64,000 bases of DNA from Haematococcus lacustris (Eukaryota; Chlorophyta; Chlorophyceae; Chlamydomonadales; Haematococcaceae). Location: the NCBI GenBank assembly GCA_030144725.1, contig JASKMD010000014.1, forward strand, positions 3,954,101 through 4,018,100. The letters run 5' to 3'. The notes beneath the pieces are model-generated. The model had not been told where the DNA came from. It was given only the letters and a program-made list of their open reading frames with translations, and did no database searches. Position numbers and translations under genes: made by a program. Numbering within the stretch: position 1 is the first letter of the stretch; every line of letters begins with the position of its first letter. Of this stretch, positions 33,805 through 45,778 are shown piece after piece.

Positions 33805-34319
33805 AGCCGCGTCGATAACCTGATTTCTAGGCTCAGGAAAAATTCCTAGGATTCCTGGGCTCACGATTTTTCATCCTCTTCCACTGCCGACCAGCGCAAT
33901 GGCTGCTCCTAGCCCCACTAAGCCGCTTGGGTCCGACGGCCTGCCCCGATTTGCCCATACCACCAAGCAAACCTTCAATAAGTAGGAAAGCACGGTCGTG
34001 TTTGACTTTGATCTCGAGTGACGGAAAAGAGGTGACCTTCAAAGTAAATCGGAACCAAACAGGCGACCACATTCGCATCGGGCATAGTTGGAGCGGAGCA
34101 TAACCCCAAACAGGCGAGCACATTCAAAACATTCTTGCATGCTATGATTACCACTCTTGATTTGTCTCGAGGCTGTTGCATGTGTCTGACGCATCTCTGA
34201 TGTGTATATGTCCATGATAACAACTAGGCCCTGTTGCCACGCGCAGAATGGCTCCGCCAATGGCCAAGGCGGCAGTCCACTGAGCACCATGGTCAATGCA
34301 TGTAACCCTGAGCAGCTGT
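33805..34319. other. No supported gene
   Basis: This stretch lies between the inverted-repeat unit and the 3' end of the coiled-coil gene. ACCAAACAGGCGA and its near copy at ~34,054 and ~34,107 are a short direct repeat. It probably includes the 3' UTR of the minus-strand gene. Confidence 0.4.
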
Positions 34320-36505
34320 TCAACTGAAGTCTGGAGGAGGCTCTAGCTGCGGTAGGCTCCATGCCGAGTCACCCAGCCCTTGCAACAAATCGTCCTCCTG
34401 ATCCCAGCCCCAGGGACCGTTACCCACACCTAGCCCTTTTGGCTTTGGGCCGCCAGCGGCAGGCCTGGCCGCACTGTGCTTGGGCAGATGAGACCAGGGC
34501 CAGCCACCCTCCTCCCACTCTGAGCCTTTAAGAGAATGGGGCTGGGTCAAGGGGGTGGTGAGCCGGCCCTGCCTGTCAGGTTCCAACCTTGAAGCCGGCC
34601 CCTGCCCCCGCCCCTGTGATGTCAGCTCTAGCGGCTCCTGCATAGCTGTTCGACTGGGGGAGGGCTTGAGCCGCCCAATGCCTGAACCGCACTGCTGCCC
34701 CTGCCCAGCTACTTTGCCTGGCATCATCCCGGGAGAACTGCCTGTGCTCATCAGGATTGAGGGCATGGCAGCAGGGGCAGCAGGGCCAGTGAAGCTGCCG
34801 GGAGAGGATGGCAGGGCATGGCCAGAGGCCTGCTGCCCAGCCGGCTGGCCTGGACAGCTCACACAGGCTGCAGTGGGCAGCAGCAGCCCAGCCATTCCAG
34901 CACCAGGCCAGTCGGCCTCGCTGCCCCTGCCCACACCCTGGGTGTGACCCTCGTCCTGTAAGCCAAGCGCTTGCTGAGGAGGTGAAGCCGGTGGCCGCAG
35001 TTGTGGGAACTCGTCTTGCGGTGCAGCTTTCAGGGTTGTCCTGTCAACGGAGCGGTGATGGTGCTGGGCTGTGTGGCCCCCTGCTTGCTGCAGCCTGGAA
35101 CTCCCCAGCACAGCCCGCACCAGGGCCTCCAGCTGGGTCTGCCAGCAGCACCACAGCACACACCTTCAGTACTACAGGCTAAACCCAGGCAGCAATTGGT
35201 AGCATGGGATAGGGCAGGGGTGTGCAGGCCAACTCACCCTTGGCAGCGGCTCTGCAATGTGCCTGGCGCTGATACCCGTTACTCCCACATGGCTCTCACT
35301 CCCTGTTACCCCTCAGCCTGGTGCTTTGAGGTCACACAGGCAGTCAATCACAGTCCAATGGTCAGAGCAGTGCCACTGCCACACTTCCCCATGGGCAAGA
35401 CCAAGCAGCCACACCAAGGTGGCGACTTGAAGAGACTAGGCATGCGACCACCAGGGTACAATCCCAACCCAACAAGGCTTGACAGCCGCACTGGTCAAAC
35501 GGACAGCCAGGTGCCTGACCTGGCCTGCTTGGCCTGACCCACCTGGATCAGCTGCACGCGGGCCTGGCTGGCCTGAGCCTGCCCCCCCAGCGGCTGACAG
35601 TGCTGGGCCTCCACCGCCTGCAGCCTGGCCAGCAGGGCCAGGAGCGCCCTGCCATGCTGAGCCCGGGACTGCGCCGCCTGGGCTGCTGCTGCTTGCTCCC
35701 CACCCCGCTGGCAGCTGCCTAGCTGGCTCGCCCGGTGGCCAGGCCTGTAGTGAGCATCGCTGGCGTGGCCCTCTCTGACCTCCTCACCTCCCCAGCCCTG
35801 AGAGGGCAGCTGCGCCAGTGCCCCTAGCTGCTGCTGAGCTGCCTGCTGGGCAGCTGCCAGGAAGGTGGCCAGCAGGGCCTGTTTCTCAGCCAGCTGCAGC
35901 TCCAGGGCTTCCACTTGCGATTGAGCCAGGAGCAATGCAGAGGAGCTGCCCTGGGTCTCCCTTCCCACATCAGCTTCTACACGGGTGCTGCCACCCGGCA
36001 TGGTGTCTGCTGCTGCGCTGCAGGGCTGGTGCCTGCCACTGTGCTGGAGGGCGGGTGTTTCTGAGGCTGCCGTGCCACAATGCGTTGCCTGCTGCTGCAG
36101 ATCCTGCAGCTGGGCCTGCGACAAGGTCATCACTGCGACTCAAGCTCAGCTGCCAGCGGCATACAGGCGCAGGCAGGGTTACGCAGGTTAAGCAAGCAGG
36201 TGGCACAGGTGCTGCTCAAGTGGAGAGTGCCTGAGAGTGCAGCCGGTGAGGCATGTGAGGAGAGATGAGCAGGCAGGCAGGGCGGGAAGCAGACAACAGC
36301 AAGGGGAGGGCGGCTTAGGGCTTGAAGAGGGTGAGGGCTGAGGGAGGTTACGGCCAGCGCCCCCCTGACCTGTAGCACCCCCACTTGCTGGTGGCTAAGC
36401 TGAGCAGTGGCCTGTGAGGCCTGCAGGGCGCACTGCAGCCGCTCCACCTCAGCCCGCAGACCCGCCAGGTGCGCCTGCAGCCACAAACCAGCCTTGATGA
36501 GCCAG

Positions 36506-36589
<84 letters not shown>

Positions 36590-39500
36590 CAGTAGGGGAG
36601 ACAGCAGCACAGACAGCTCTTCACCCGCCCGGCCCTGAGTGCACCCCCCTCACCCCCCACCCCCCACGCCCTCACCCCTCCTGCCTCTCCCTAGCTGCAG
36701 GCCTGTGCGCACTCCCCTGCCACCCCATCACCTGAGCCTCCTCAAGCTCTGCAGCAGCAGCAGCAGCAGCGGCCTCCCTCTCCACCCCTGCTGCACCCAG
36801 GCTGCCCCCTGAAGCCGCCGCCAGCTCCTTCAAGGCAGCCAGCTCGCGCACAGCCTGCCCCGCCCGGCTCTCACTCTCACTGCTCCGCTGCCGAGCCTGG
36901 CATCACACCACACCACACCCAGCAGTGTGTGACCCCGGCTCCTACACCCGGGTGCTGACGGCTAGTGCACAGGGCAGCTGGACCACAGGCTCCAGCAGGG
37001 CATCAGGGCATTGCACCAGGCGCTGTGACGGCAGCTCACGCCACCCACACACACGCTGCTCATGGGTCTCCCTGTCAGGTCAGCCACACCTGCCGGCTGA
37101 TCCCCGCCGCCCTACCAGCAGCTTGCAGCTGCACCAGGCAGCTGCTGTCCTGCAAGCCGTGCCTCAGGGGCTCTTCATGGCCCCTGACCCCATGCCTGTA
37201 CCGGCTGTGACCCTGTCCCTCCCTCCCCACCTGCTGTAGCTCATGCAGCACCGCCTCGTACAGCTCCGTCTGCTGCTCCAACTCCCGTTGCAATGCTTCA
37301 GCACGCTGCTGCCAGGCCAGCTCATGCTGACTCCCCATGTCACATGCCATCTGCTCTGGCCCCTGACCAGGAGCAGCTCCCTGCTGTTTCTGGGGTGGCA
37401 CAGCACCTGCCTGGCTGCTCTCCCAGCTGCCATCCTGCTGGCCAGCGGCAGACCCCCTGGTGGCCAGGTGCGAGGGGGCAGGGGGGCCCCAGGCTATGCC
37501 TGCCGCCTGGCTCCCAGCGTGGCTCCCAGCCCTCGCTGCCTCCCCCTCACCTGCCTGGGGTGGCACGTGGGCCTGGGATGCATCCTCAACCCCAGCGGCA
37601 GAGTGACCAGGCAGGGTCGGGGAGGCATGCTGCTGCTGCTGCAGGTACTGGTCCAGCTGCTGCTGCAGGCGCTCACACTGCGCTTCAAGCCCTTCTATCC
37701 GCGCATCTTTTTCTCGCACCTGAAGGGCCAGGGGCAGGGCAGGGCCATGTGGGCGGGGACAGCCCTAGCCCAGCGGAGTGGGCAGCCGGAGTGAGGCCAG
37801 AGGCAAGGCAGGGGATGGCTCAACGCATGGCTGATGATGTTGGTGACCTCAGCTGCAGCCTCCAGCTGAGTCACACATGTTGCCCACCTGCCTGGCTGCC
37901 CTGCCCTGCCCTGACCTGTGTCAACCAGGGCCAGGGCCAGGGCTAGCCAAGAGGACCAGCGGGACGGGTGGCCAGGGGGAGAGTGCCTGGGCTGCTGGGC
38001 ATGGGCACTCACCACTGCCTGGTTCTTGTCCACGACCTTCTTCAGCACCGAGTAAAACTTGCGGTTGGCCTGCAGGTGGCAGTGAGGCGCCAGGGCTAGT
38101 GGGGGCCAGGCTGAGGGCACAGGGGGACACTGGACAGAGAGGGCCCCAGCAGCTGCAGCCAGGCTCACGCTAGGCTCTTGGCAGCAGCGGAGTGCGCCAG
38201 CAATGCCCTGACACGCCTTCCCTGGCAGCGCTGTCCCACCCACCCACCCTCCCCGCCTTATAGTCTGGCCTGGACCTCACCCTCTCTTCCATCCTCCTGC
38301 CCCCTTCAGGCAGTGCGGGGGGCAGCACCACGGCCTGAGGGGCAGCACCATCCAGCCTGCAGGCACCCACACAGCCACTGCCCGCCACAGCCCTGCTGCG
38401 CAAGGCTGCCACGCAGTTCAGCTGCGGCTGCAAGCCAATCAGCAGATCACCGGTCAATCGCAGCTGCCAGCTGCAGGCTGGGCCAGGCATGGGGCAAGCA
38501 TCCTGTGAGCCATGGTCTTGCAGGCTGGCCTAGCAGCAACCAGGTCCCTGCCGCCTTCTGCCTGCTGCCCCTGCTCTTCAGCCTCCCTCACCCTTCTTGA
38601 CTCACGTGTCCCTGCTGCTCGCCCTTTCCGCCCACGTTCCCTGCTGCCCTGCCGCTCACCATGACATGGGCGTGGAGGGGTGTGGGTCATGTGGCCATGC
38701 GCCTGGTGAGGGGTCAGCAGCTGCTTGCTCAAGCTGCTTGCTCAGCTGCTCTGACCACCCCTGGCTGCCCAGGGCCTGCTGAGGAAGGCAGGTATGGGGC
38801 GGCGGTGAGGCGCAGGGGCTGCGAGGGAGTGAGAAGGAGTGGGTGCCAGGCTGTGGAGGCGGGGCCAGGCCTGCAGGGGGCGCCTCTGCCTCCAGCGCCT
38901 AGCCAGGCAGGGCAGCGGGCAGTGGGGTCAGCTGCTGCCGCAGCAGCATAGCAGGGCAACCTCCTCAGCAGCAGCACCCAAGCCACGTCAGGACAAGGGA
39001 TCAGGAGAGGGACTGGCACTCAACCCCTAAACAGGGCCACTGCTCCTTTAGCCTCTCCTCACCCCTCCACACCCCTCAACCGCACAGGCTGATACCGCCC
39101 TGGCTGACTCCGCCCTGGCTGTCCCTCCACCACCCTTCCCTGCGCACCAGTCCAGCTGCCCCACCTCCTGTCACACGTCTCACACTCCCATTGCCAGGTC
39201 CTGGGGCCAGCCTTGAACACGGCTTTGATTCCCAGCTGCCCCTGACCTGGCCCCAGCCCCGGACCTGCAGCTGCTGCCTCAGCGCTCGCCCCTCCGCCTG
39301 CTGCTGGCACAGGGCCTCCGTGAGCTTCACCAGCTCCACCTGGCTGCGCTCCAACAGCTCCTGCGCGCCACAGGAGGCCGGACACAGGCCAGCAGGCCGA
39401 CATCACACACCATGGACTTCACGCAGCAAGGCAGGCACAGCATGACAGGCGTCAGCAGCAGCAGCAGCAGCAGCAGGGTGCCTGGCAGGGCGTCCAGGGC

Positions 39501-41717
39501 ACCGCCTGTCACACGCCATGCTGGCAAAGTGCTGATGTGGGCCAGGCCTGCAGCGCATCGTGCGCAGGCCGCCGCTGCTGCCTTTTCTGACTGCGCTGAG
39601 CCACCCGCTGGTCCTGCCTGCCGACCCTATCCAGTGACCTGCGCTCCACAGCCTCCATGCCCTGCCAGGCCTGTCACCCTGCTAGCAGCCCAGGCACTGC
39701 CCCTGGGGGGCACTTGCTGCTGGCACTGACCTTGCTGCTCTGCTGTGTGCGCGCCCCTTGCTCCCGCTCCTGCTGCAGTTCATGGTGCAGCAGCCGTAGC
39801 TCTCCATCCTTCTCCTGCGCGCCGTGACAGCAGTGCAGCCGCAGCGGCCACAGCAGCCACAGGCACAGCCGCAGCAGCAGGCACAGGACGCAATCTCCGC
39901 TGCTCTGACGCCCGGAAAGCCTTGCGCAGGCATAGCTCTTTTGCCATGCTCTCAGCACACAGGCAGCAGCAGGGTATTGCGCCGCAGCAAACATTGTGCT
40001 GGGACGGCAGCCATGCGTGCATGGAGCCAGGTTAAGGGATAAGGACACCACCCTACACACCCACACGGCTCTGCGCCAAGTCCCCCGGTCACACAGAGGC
40101 CCCTCCTCCCCTGTAGCCTCCCTGCAGCGCCACACAGCGCCTTGGAACTGCTGCTCTGGCACAGACCATGCACCAGGTGACTGGCCCCACCCCTCACCTC
40201 CCCTCCCCGCCCTTCCCCTGAGCAGCAGCCTGGCTGACTCAGCACCTGCCTGCATGATGTGAGCAGCCCGGATCAGGTCCTCATGCAGCTGCCCGCACTG
40301 CGCCTTGTACACCTCCAGCTCGCGGCTCAGCTGCACCACCTGCTTGGCCCAGTCCGCCATGTGCTGCGCCTCCTGCAGCCTTGCACAGGGCCCAGGGCAG
40401 GGCTGGCGGGCAGCTGGGGCGCACTGCTGGAACCACTGCCACGCAATCAAAAGCCCAGCAAAGCACTGGACCGCAGCCTTCAACACTGCCATGCATGCAT
40501 AGCAGCAGCTGGTGAGACATAACGGCGAGCTGGGCATGCGCACAGAGAGGGGCACACCCCCTGGACCAGGCTGCAACATGGCCGCTCCATGCACAGGGCA
40601 GCAGGCTAGGGTCAAGGCAGGCAGGCATGTGCCAGCAGGGGGAGTGCTGGCTGGCCCACCAGCCCAGGCTCAGCAGGGGGCGGCTGGCCCTCTGGCGCCG
40701 CACCTGCAGCGAGGCGCTGCTGTCCGCCATGCGGCCATCCAGGCGCTGCAGCAGCGCGTTGTTGCGCAGGGCCAGGGTGGCGGTGCTGTGCACACCCCGA
40801 GCCTGCAGCCAGGAGGGGTGCAGCAGAAGGGCTCTGCAGCAATGCCTGCATCTCCTTGGTCCTCACCGCTGCTGCTGCTACATGTCTTGCTGGTGGAGGC
40901 ATAGGCTGCTAACTGTGCAGCCCAGCTGCTGTCCTGCTGCAATGCCAGCCAAGTAGGGCCCTGGCCAATGTACTGCCTGCCCAGGCTAGCCTACAGCTAA
41001 CGCCCCAGCTAGCAGGCTGGGCCTGACCTGCAGGCGGGACGTCTGCGCCACCAGTGCTGTCAACGCTTTCAGCGCCCGGGCAGTGGCGCCACGCATAGCC
41101 CGAGCTGCTCGGCGGGGTGCCCCAACCATGCCGCTCGCCTGTGCTGCCTGGGCCGCAGCCTCCCCTCCTGCAACCTGGCCTTGGCTTGACCTGGCGCTGG
41201 CTAGCTGGCAGGGCAGCCTGGCTTGGCTCGGGGGCGGGGGGGGCTGCGTCGTGGAAGGTGGTAGACTGGTGTCGCCCCCCACATCAGACCAACCACCAGA
41301 GGACATGGAGCCATCTTGGTCCCCTGGGCCAAGCCCTGCAATGCCTGACGGGGCATGTGGGTTACAGTGTCTGCTAGGAAGGGAGGGAGCAGCCACCAGG
41401 CTCTCTGTGTGGTTGGCAAGCATTGTTAAAGCTTCCCATTCTTCATCGTTGACGAAGTAAGAGGGCTTGGGTAAGGCATCGACGGCTGTGTCATGTGCAC
41501 TCCAGTGCGCCACATGCCGCACATGCGTGTCGTCCAGCTGGATGGCTAAGCCAGATGCGGTGCATTGAGGAGCATGCATGAACGCCACAACCCTGCGAGT
41601 GGCAGGGAGCTGGGGCTTGAAGAGACGAAAGAAACACGACAAGGGTTCACCCACGAAGCACAGCTGCTCCACCTGACTTGGCGAATAGGTGGTTCGCGCC
41701 AGAAGTGCCGTGGTCAC
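34320..41717 (-). CDS. Long coiled-coil protein, function unknown (spliced)
   Basis: Exons with matching GT-AG borders include 41,028 and up (VEQLCFVGEPLSCFFRLF), 40,704-40,802 (LALRNNALLQRLDGRMADSS), 39,731-39,814 (LRLLHHELQQEREQ), 39,265-39,360 (VELVKLTEALCQQQAEG), 38,281-38,463 (GDLLIGLQPQLNCVAALRSR), 38,013-38,069 (ANRKFYSVLKKVVDKNQAV), 37,231-37,719 (ARIEGLEAQCERLQQQLDQY), 36,732-36,896, 36,370-36,474, 35,543-36,115 (VEALELQLAEKQALLATFL) and a last exon 34,320-35,138 ending EPPPDFS. Most are phase 0. Heptad-like Leu/Gln/Glu segments dominate, suggesting a structural, centrosomal or ciliary-type coiled coil, but I recognise no family. The first in-frame ATG in the first exon is at 41,579. 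The frame is open to 41,771, so the true start may be in an upstream exon. Confidence 0.6.
36516..36588. repeat. Uninterrupted (CAG)n microsatellite, ~24 units
   Basis: The run lies in the intron between exons 36,370-36,474 and 36,732-36,896 of the minus-strand coiled-coil gene. Its transcript would carry CUG repeats. Confidence 0.95.
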
Positions 41718-41771
41718 GCCACACCAGGAAGTGCCGTGCTCCTTTCCTCGCAGCGCAAGCGGATGATGTAC

Positions 41772-42179
41772 CTAGCTACAAGAGACCAAGAGTTGGTGCT
41801 GCTGCGGCTAAGGAAACTGAGGATGCGCAGAGCGCAGCAACCGGAGCGTTATCAACAATGTCTGTTCGTCTATCAAGGCTACACAGTGTTAAGTAACCTG
41901 CCAATCCAGGTTGCTTGATTTTGGGTCAAAACGAATTTGGCCATGCCATACTCTGTGTTGTGTCTGTGTTGTGTCTTTGTGGAGCCGTAGTCACAGCTTG
42001 TATCATACCATATGTCTCAAGCCCAGCTTTTTGCAAAGCACGGCTGACAACCAACTAAATACCAACCTAGACTGCTGATATTTGTACAGACGCACAGACA
42101 GACTCACTTGCTGGCTGCTTTGCTCATGCAGTGTTTGCTTCTTGAAGTAGATGCCCGCAAAGCCCATGCATTATGAGCG
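41772..42179. other. Gene-free stretch upstream of coiled-coil gene
   Basis: It would hold the promoter or 5' exon of the minus-strand gene. No clear core-promoter motif is seen. It abuts the GCCCC array. Confidence 0.4.
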
Positions 42180-43874
42180 CCCCGCCCCGCCCCGCCCCGC
42201 CCCGCCCCGCCCCGCCCCGCCCCGCCCCCGCCCCGCCCCGCCCCGCCCCGCCCCGCCCCGCCCCGCCCCGCCCCGCCCCGCCCCGCCCCGCCCCGCCCCG
42301 CCCCGCCCCGCCCCGCCCCGCCCCGCCCCGCCCCGCCCCGCCCCCGCCCCGCCCCGCCCCGCCCCGCCCCGCCCCGCCCCGCCCCGCCCCGCCCCGCCCC
42401 GCCCCGCCCCGCCCCGCCCCGCCCCGCCCCGCCCCGCCCCGCCCCGCCCCGCCCCGCCCCGCCCCGCCCCGCCCCGCCCCGCCCCGCCCCGCCCCGCCCC
42501 GCCCCGCCCCGCCCCGCCCCGCCCCCGCCCCGCCCCGCCCCGCCCCGCCCCGCCCCGCCCCGCCCCGCCCCGCCCCGCCCCGCCCCGCCCCCGCCCCGCC
42601 CCGCCCCGCCCCGCCCCGCCCCGCCCCGCCCCGCCCCGCCCCGCCCCGCCCCGCCCCGCCCCGCCCCGCCCCGCCCCCGCCCCGCCCCGCCCCGCCCCGC
42701 CCCGCCCCGCCCCGCCCCGCCCCGCCCCGCCCCGCCCCGCCCCGCCCCGCCCCGCCCCGCCCCGCCCCGCCCCGCCCCGCCCCGCCCCGCCCCGCCCCGC
42801 CCCGCCCCGCCCCGCCCCGCCCCGCCCCGCCCCGCCCCGCCCCGCCCCGCCCCGCCCCGCCCCGCCCCGCCCCGCCCCGCCCCGCCCCGCCCCGCCCCGC
42901 CCCGCCCCGCCCCGCCCCGCCCCGCCCCGCCCCGCCCCGCCCCGCCCCGCCCCGCCCCGCCCCGCCCCGCCCCGCCCCGCCCCGCCCCGCCCCGCCCCGC
43001 CCCGCCCCGCCCCGCCCCGCCCCGCCCCGCCCCGCCCCGCCCCGCCCCGCCCCGCCCCGCCCCGCCCCGCCCCGCCCCGCCCCGCCCCGCCCCGCCCCGC
43101 CCCGCCCCGCCCCGCCCCGCCCCGCCCCGCCCCGCCCCGCCCCGCCCCGCCCCGCCCCGCCCCGCCCGCCCCGCCCCGCCCCGCCCCGCCCCGCCCCGCC
43201 CCGCCCCGCCCCGCCCCGCCCCGCCCCGCCCGCCGCCCGCCCCGCCCCGCCCCGCCCCGCCCCGCCCGCCCCGCCCCGCCCCGCCCCGCCCCGCCCCGCC
43301 CCGCCCCGCCCCGCCCCGCCCCGCCCCGCCCCGCCCCGCCCCGCCCCGCCCCGCCCCGCCCCGCCCCGCCCCGCCCCGCCCCGCCCCGCCCCGCCCCGCC
43401 CCGCCCCGCCCCGCCCCGCCCCGCCCCGCCCCGCCCCGCCCCGCCCCGCCCCGCCCCGCCCCGCCCCGCCCCGCCCCGCCCCGCCCCGCCCCGCCCCGCC
43501 CCGCCCCGCCCCGCCCCGCCCCGCCCCGCCCCGCCCCGCCCCGCCCCGCCCCGCCCCGCCCCGCCCCGCCCCGCCCCGCCCCGCCCCGCCCCGCCCCGCC
43601 CCGCCCCGCCCGCCCCGCCCCGCCCCGCCCCGCCCCGCCCCGCCCCGCCCCGCCCCGCCCCGCCCCGCCCCGCCCCGCCCCGCCCCGCCCCGCCCCGCCC
43701 CGCCCCGCCCCGCCCCGCCCCGCCCCGCCCCGCCCCGCCCCCGCCCCGCCCCGCCCCGCCCCCGCCCCGCCCCGCCCCGCCCCGCCCCGCCCCGCCCCGC
43801 CCCGCCCCGCCCCGCCCCGCCCCGCCCCGCCCCGCCCCGCCCCGCCCCGCCCCGCCCCGCCCCGCCCCGCCCCG
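42180..43874. repeat. (GCCCC)n satellite, ~1.7 kb
   Basis: About 338 head-to-tail copies of GCCCC on the plus strand (GGGGC on minus), with scattered 6-bp (GCCCCC) and 4-bp (GCCC) variants that reset the frame. A small irregular patch lies at ~43,225-43,270. Long open frames on both strands (for example 42,124-43,974) are artefacts of the stop-free repeat. Confidence 0.97.
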
Positions 43875-44699
43875 CGAGATTCGACAACGAGTCAAGAACA
43901 AACATGGCAGGCAGGGAACCCAGTGCATCACGGCACGCACATAGATGGGTGCTAACATCTTGACTGTGGACCATTGTGTGTCGTCTGCTTTTCTACATGC
44001 ATTATACAGCAGTGGCTAGGGCGTTCCCGGCCAGGTCCTATTTGGACCCGGGTCTTAAGACCCTGAGGATTTTGAACGGGGTCTTAAGACCTCACCGGCC
44101 CACCGGTGGCACACATCAGCGCCACTAGCGCTATGGCTCCGCCTGTCAGTCCTGCACTGCCCGACACTCAGCCTCCAGCCGAAGCTCGTGGACACAAAGT
44201 ACAAGGACAACACGGTCTCCGTTCTAGACCTGTTTAATCGGCTTATGAAGAGCTCCGCATTGCGCGACACGTACTCAAGCTTGATGTAACCAGAAAGGTC
44301 GTCCTTGTCGTGCGAATTTGTTTTGCTGCAACCTGAGCAACGTGCAATCTCAGCACGACAAGCATTGCAAGCAGCGCCCAGCCGCCGAGCAACCACCACC
44401 AGCCCAGCCCAGCCCAGCCACCAGCCCAGCCCAGCCCAGCCCAGCCCAGCCCAGCCCAAAGCGTGTCAAGACTCTCATTCGAGATGTTTATCTGGAGACA
44501 CGGCATACCGTGGAGGCTGACCTGTCATCCTTGTTTGAGGTATGCAGCCCAGCCCAGCCCAGCCCAGCCCCAGCCCAGCCCAGCCCAGCCCAGCCCATCA
44601 TGCTCATTATGCTGCTATTGGGTGATGATGTATGATGTGCAGCATCATGGTGGAGGAAGCTAGATGCCGTCATCCGCCTAATGAGACCCATAAGCAACG

Positions 44700-44787
44700 G
44701 TTGTTGTCAGCGCATGCTTCCACAGCAGCTGCAGAGCGCAACTGTTGTTGTCAGCGCATGCTTCCACAGCAGCTGCAGAGCGCAACT
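44700..44787. repeat. 44-bp tandem duplication in the hAT remnant
   Basis: Two perfect copies of a 44-bp unit starting GTTGTTGTCAGCGCATGCTT sit side by side. As 44 is not divisible by three, the duplication shifts the transposase frame. Confidence 0.95.
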
Positions 44788-44944
44788 GGTCGGTGTGGGG
44801 CCACACTTTTCACAATGCTCTACGCAACAACTTGAGCGTGGAGGCCGCAAAGCGTGAAGTGTACCTGAAAGCCAACGTGCCAACAACCGATAGTGATGAT
44901 GAGGCGCCGACCGTTCAAGATACCCTGATTGACATCATGAAGTG
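44745..44944 (+). pseudogene. hAT transposase carboxyl-terminal remnant
   Basis: The frame encodes ERNWSVWGHTFHNALRNNLS, then VEAAKREVYLKANVP and a stop after TLIDIMK. ERNWS...RN-LS--A---VY---N is the conserved carboxyl-terminal stretch of plant and algal hAT transposases, near the dimerisation region. Upstream coding is interrupted by the 44-bp duplication and CCCAG repeats (44,400-44,600), so the gene is dead. Confidence 0.75.
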
Positions 44945-45120
44945 AGCATCAACTACAGGGGCGGGCTTTGTGGCGTGGTAGAAACGGCAGTGCAACGGTT
45001 GTGCAGATGGAGATAGCGCAAACAAAATGGAATATTTTGACATGATACTTGGCACATAGCATTCTCAAGGGAGTGTAAGAAGTGTGGCGTAAATCTTATA
45101 TCGAGAAAAAATTGGGCTGA

Positions 45121-45305
45121 GTAAATGGACATTCTTCAATACTGACTGGACAGTTTTTAGTATTGACTGGACAGTTTTCACTATTGACTGGACAGTTTTC
45201 AGTACTAACTAGACATTGTCAGTACTGAATGGACATTATTCAGTAGTGACTGGACTATATTCAGTGCTGACTGAACAATTATCAGTACTGACTGCGACGT
45301 TGTTC
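45121..45305. repeat. ~20-bp TGACTGGACAGTTTTCAGTA repeats
   Basis: About eight imperfect copies of TGACTGGACA-TTTTCAGTAC occupy the right part of the hAT element. They may be subterminal transposase-binding sites or a minisatellite. Confidence 0.85.
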
Positions 45306-45466
45306 AGTCCGAAGGTGAGCACACCCCGACCCTGACAGGACTCGATCTAGGGACCTCTCGCATAATCACCACTTCCAGGTCTTTAAGACCTCTAGTACCG
45401 GTCTTAAGACCTTTAGGACCCAAAACATCAGGCGGGTCTTAAGACCCGGCACGCCCTAGCAGTGGC

Positions 45467-45778
45467 CCTGAACCCGCCTTTGACTCCTCAATCCTAGTCA
45501 GATCTGCGGGGCTGTATTACATGGTGTTCCAGCCCGTCCCGTAGTCCCCGTAGCCACTGCCACCACATGACGCGTAGTTGATCACCTTGACCATAATGCT
45601 GACAGCGGCTTAAACCGGCGATGCTTCCATAAACTCGTCATGGCAGGGTTGGACATGCTCGCGGCCGGCCGCGTTCTCAAGTAGCTGTCTTCACGACACT
45701 CTAACACACTCCTGCACGCTTCCAAGGGGTAAGAACCTCTACTGACGATTTCTGGTTGTGTGCATGCGCCCTACATTG
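45467..45778. other. Gene-free; 3' flank of methyltransferase gene
   Basis: No open frame of note. It likely contains the 3' UTR of the minus-strand methyltransferase. Confidence 0.4.

Larger units (their letters stand above)
44017..45458 (+). mobile_element. hAT transposon remnant, TSD GCAGTGGC
   Basis: GCAGTGGC flanks both sides (44,009-44,016 and 45,459-45,466). The ends are TAGGGCGTTCCCGG and, inward from the right, TAGGGCGTGCCGGG. Subterminal GGGTCTTAAGACC palindromes occur at ~44,050, ~44,078, ~45,400 and ~45,435. The interior carries a transposase carboxyl-terminal remnant and CCCAG repeats. The 8-bp duplication, YARNG end and transposase motif agree on the hAT superfamily. Confidence 0.88.

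Noticed and set aside
42124..43974. ~600-codon open frames on both strands
   Set aside because: They translate the GCCCC array into PRPA/GRGA repeats. All frames are open because the unit lacks stops, and length variants reset the frame.
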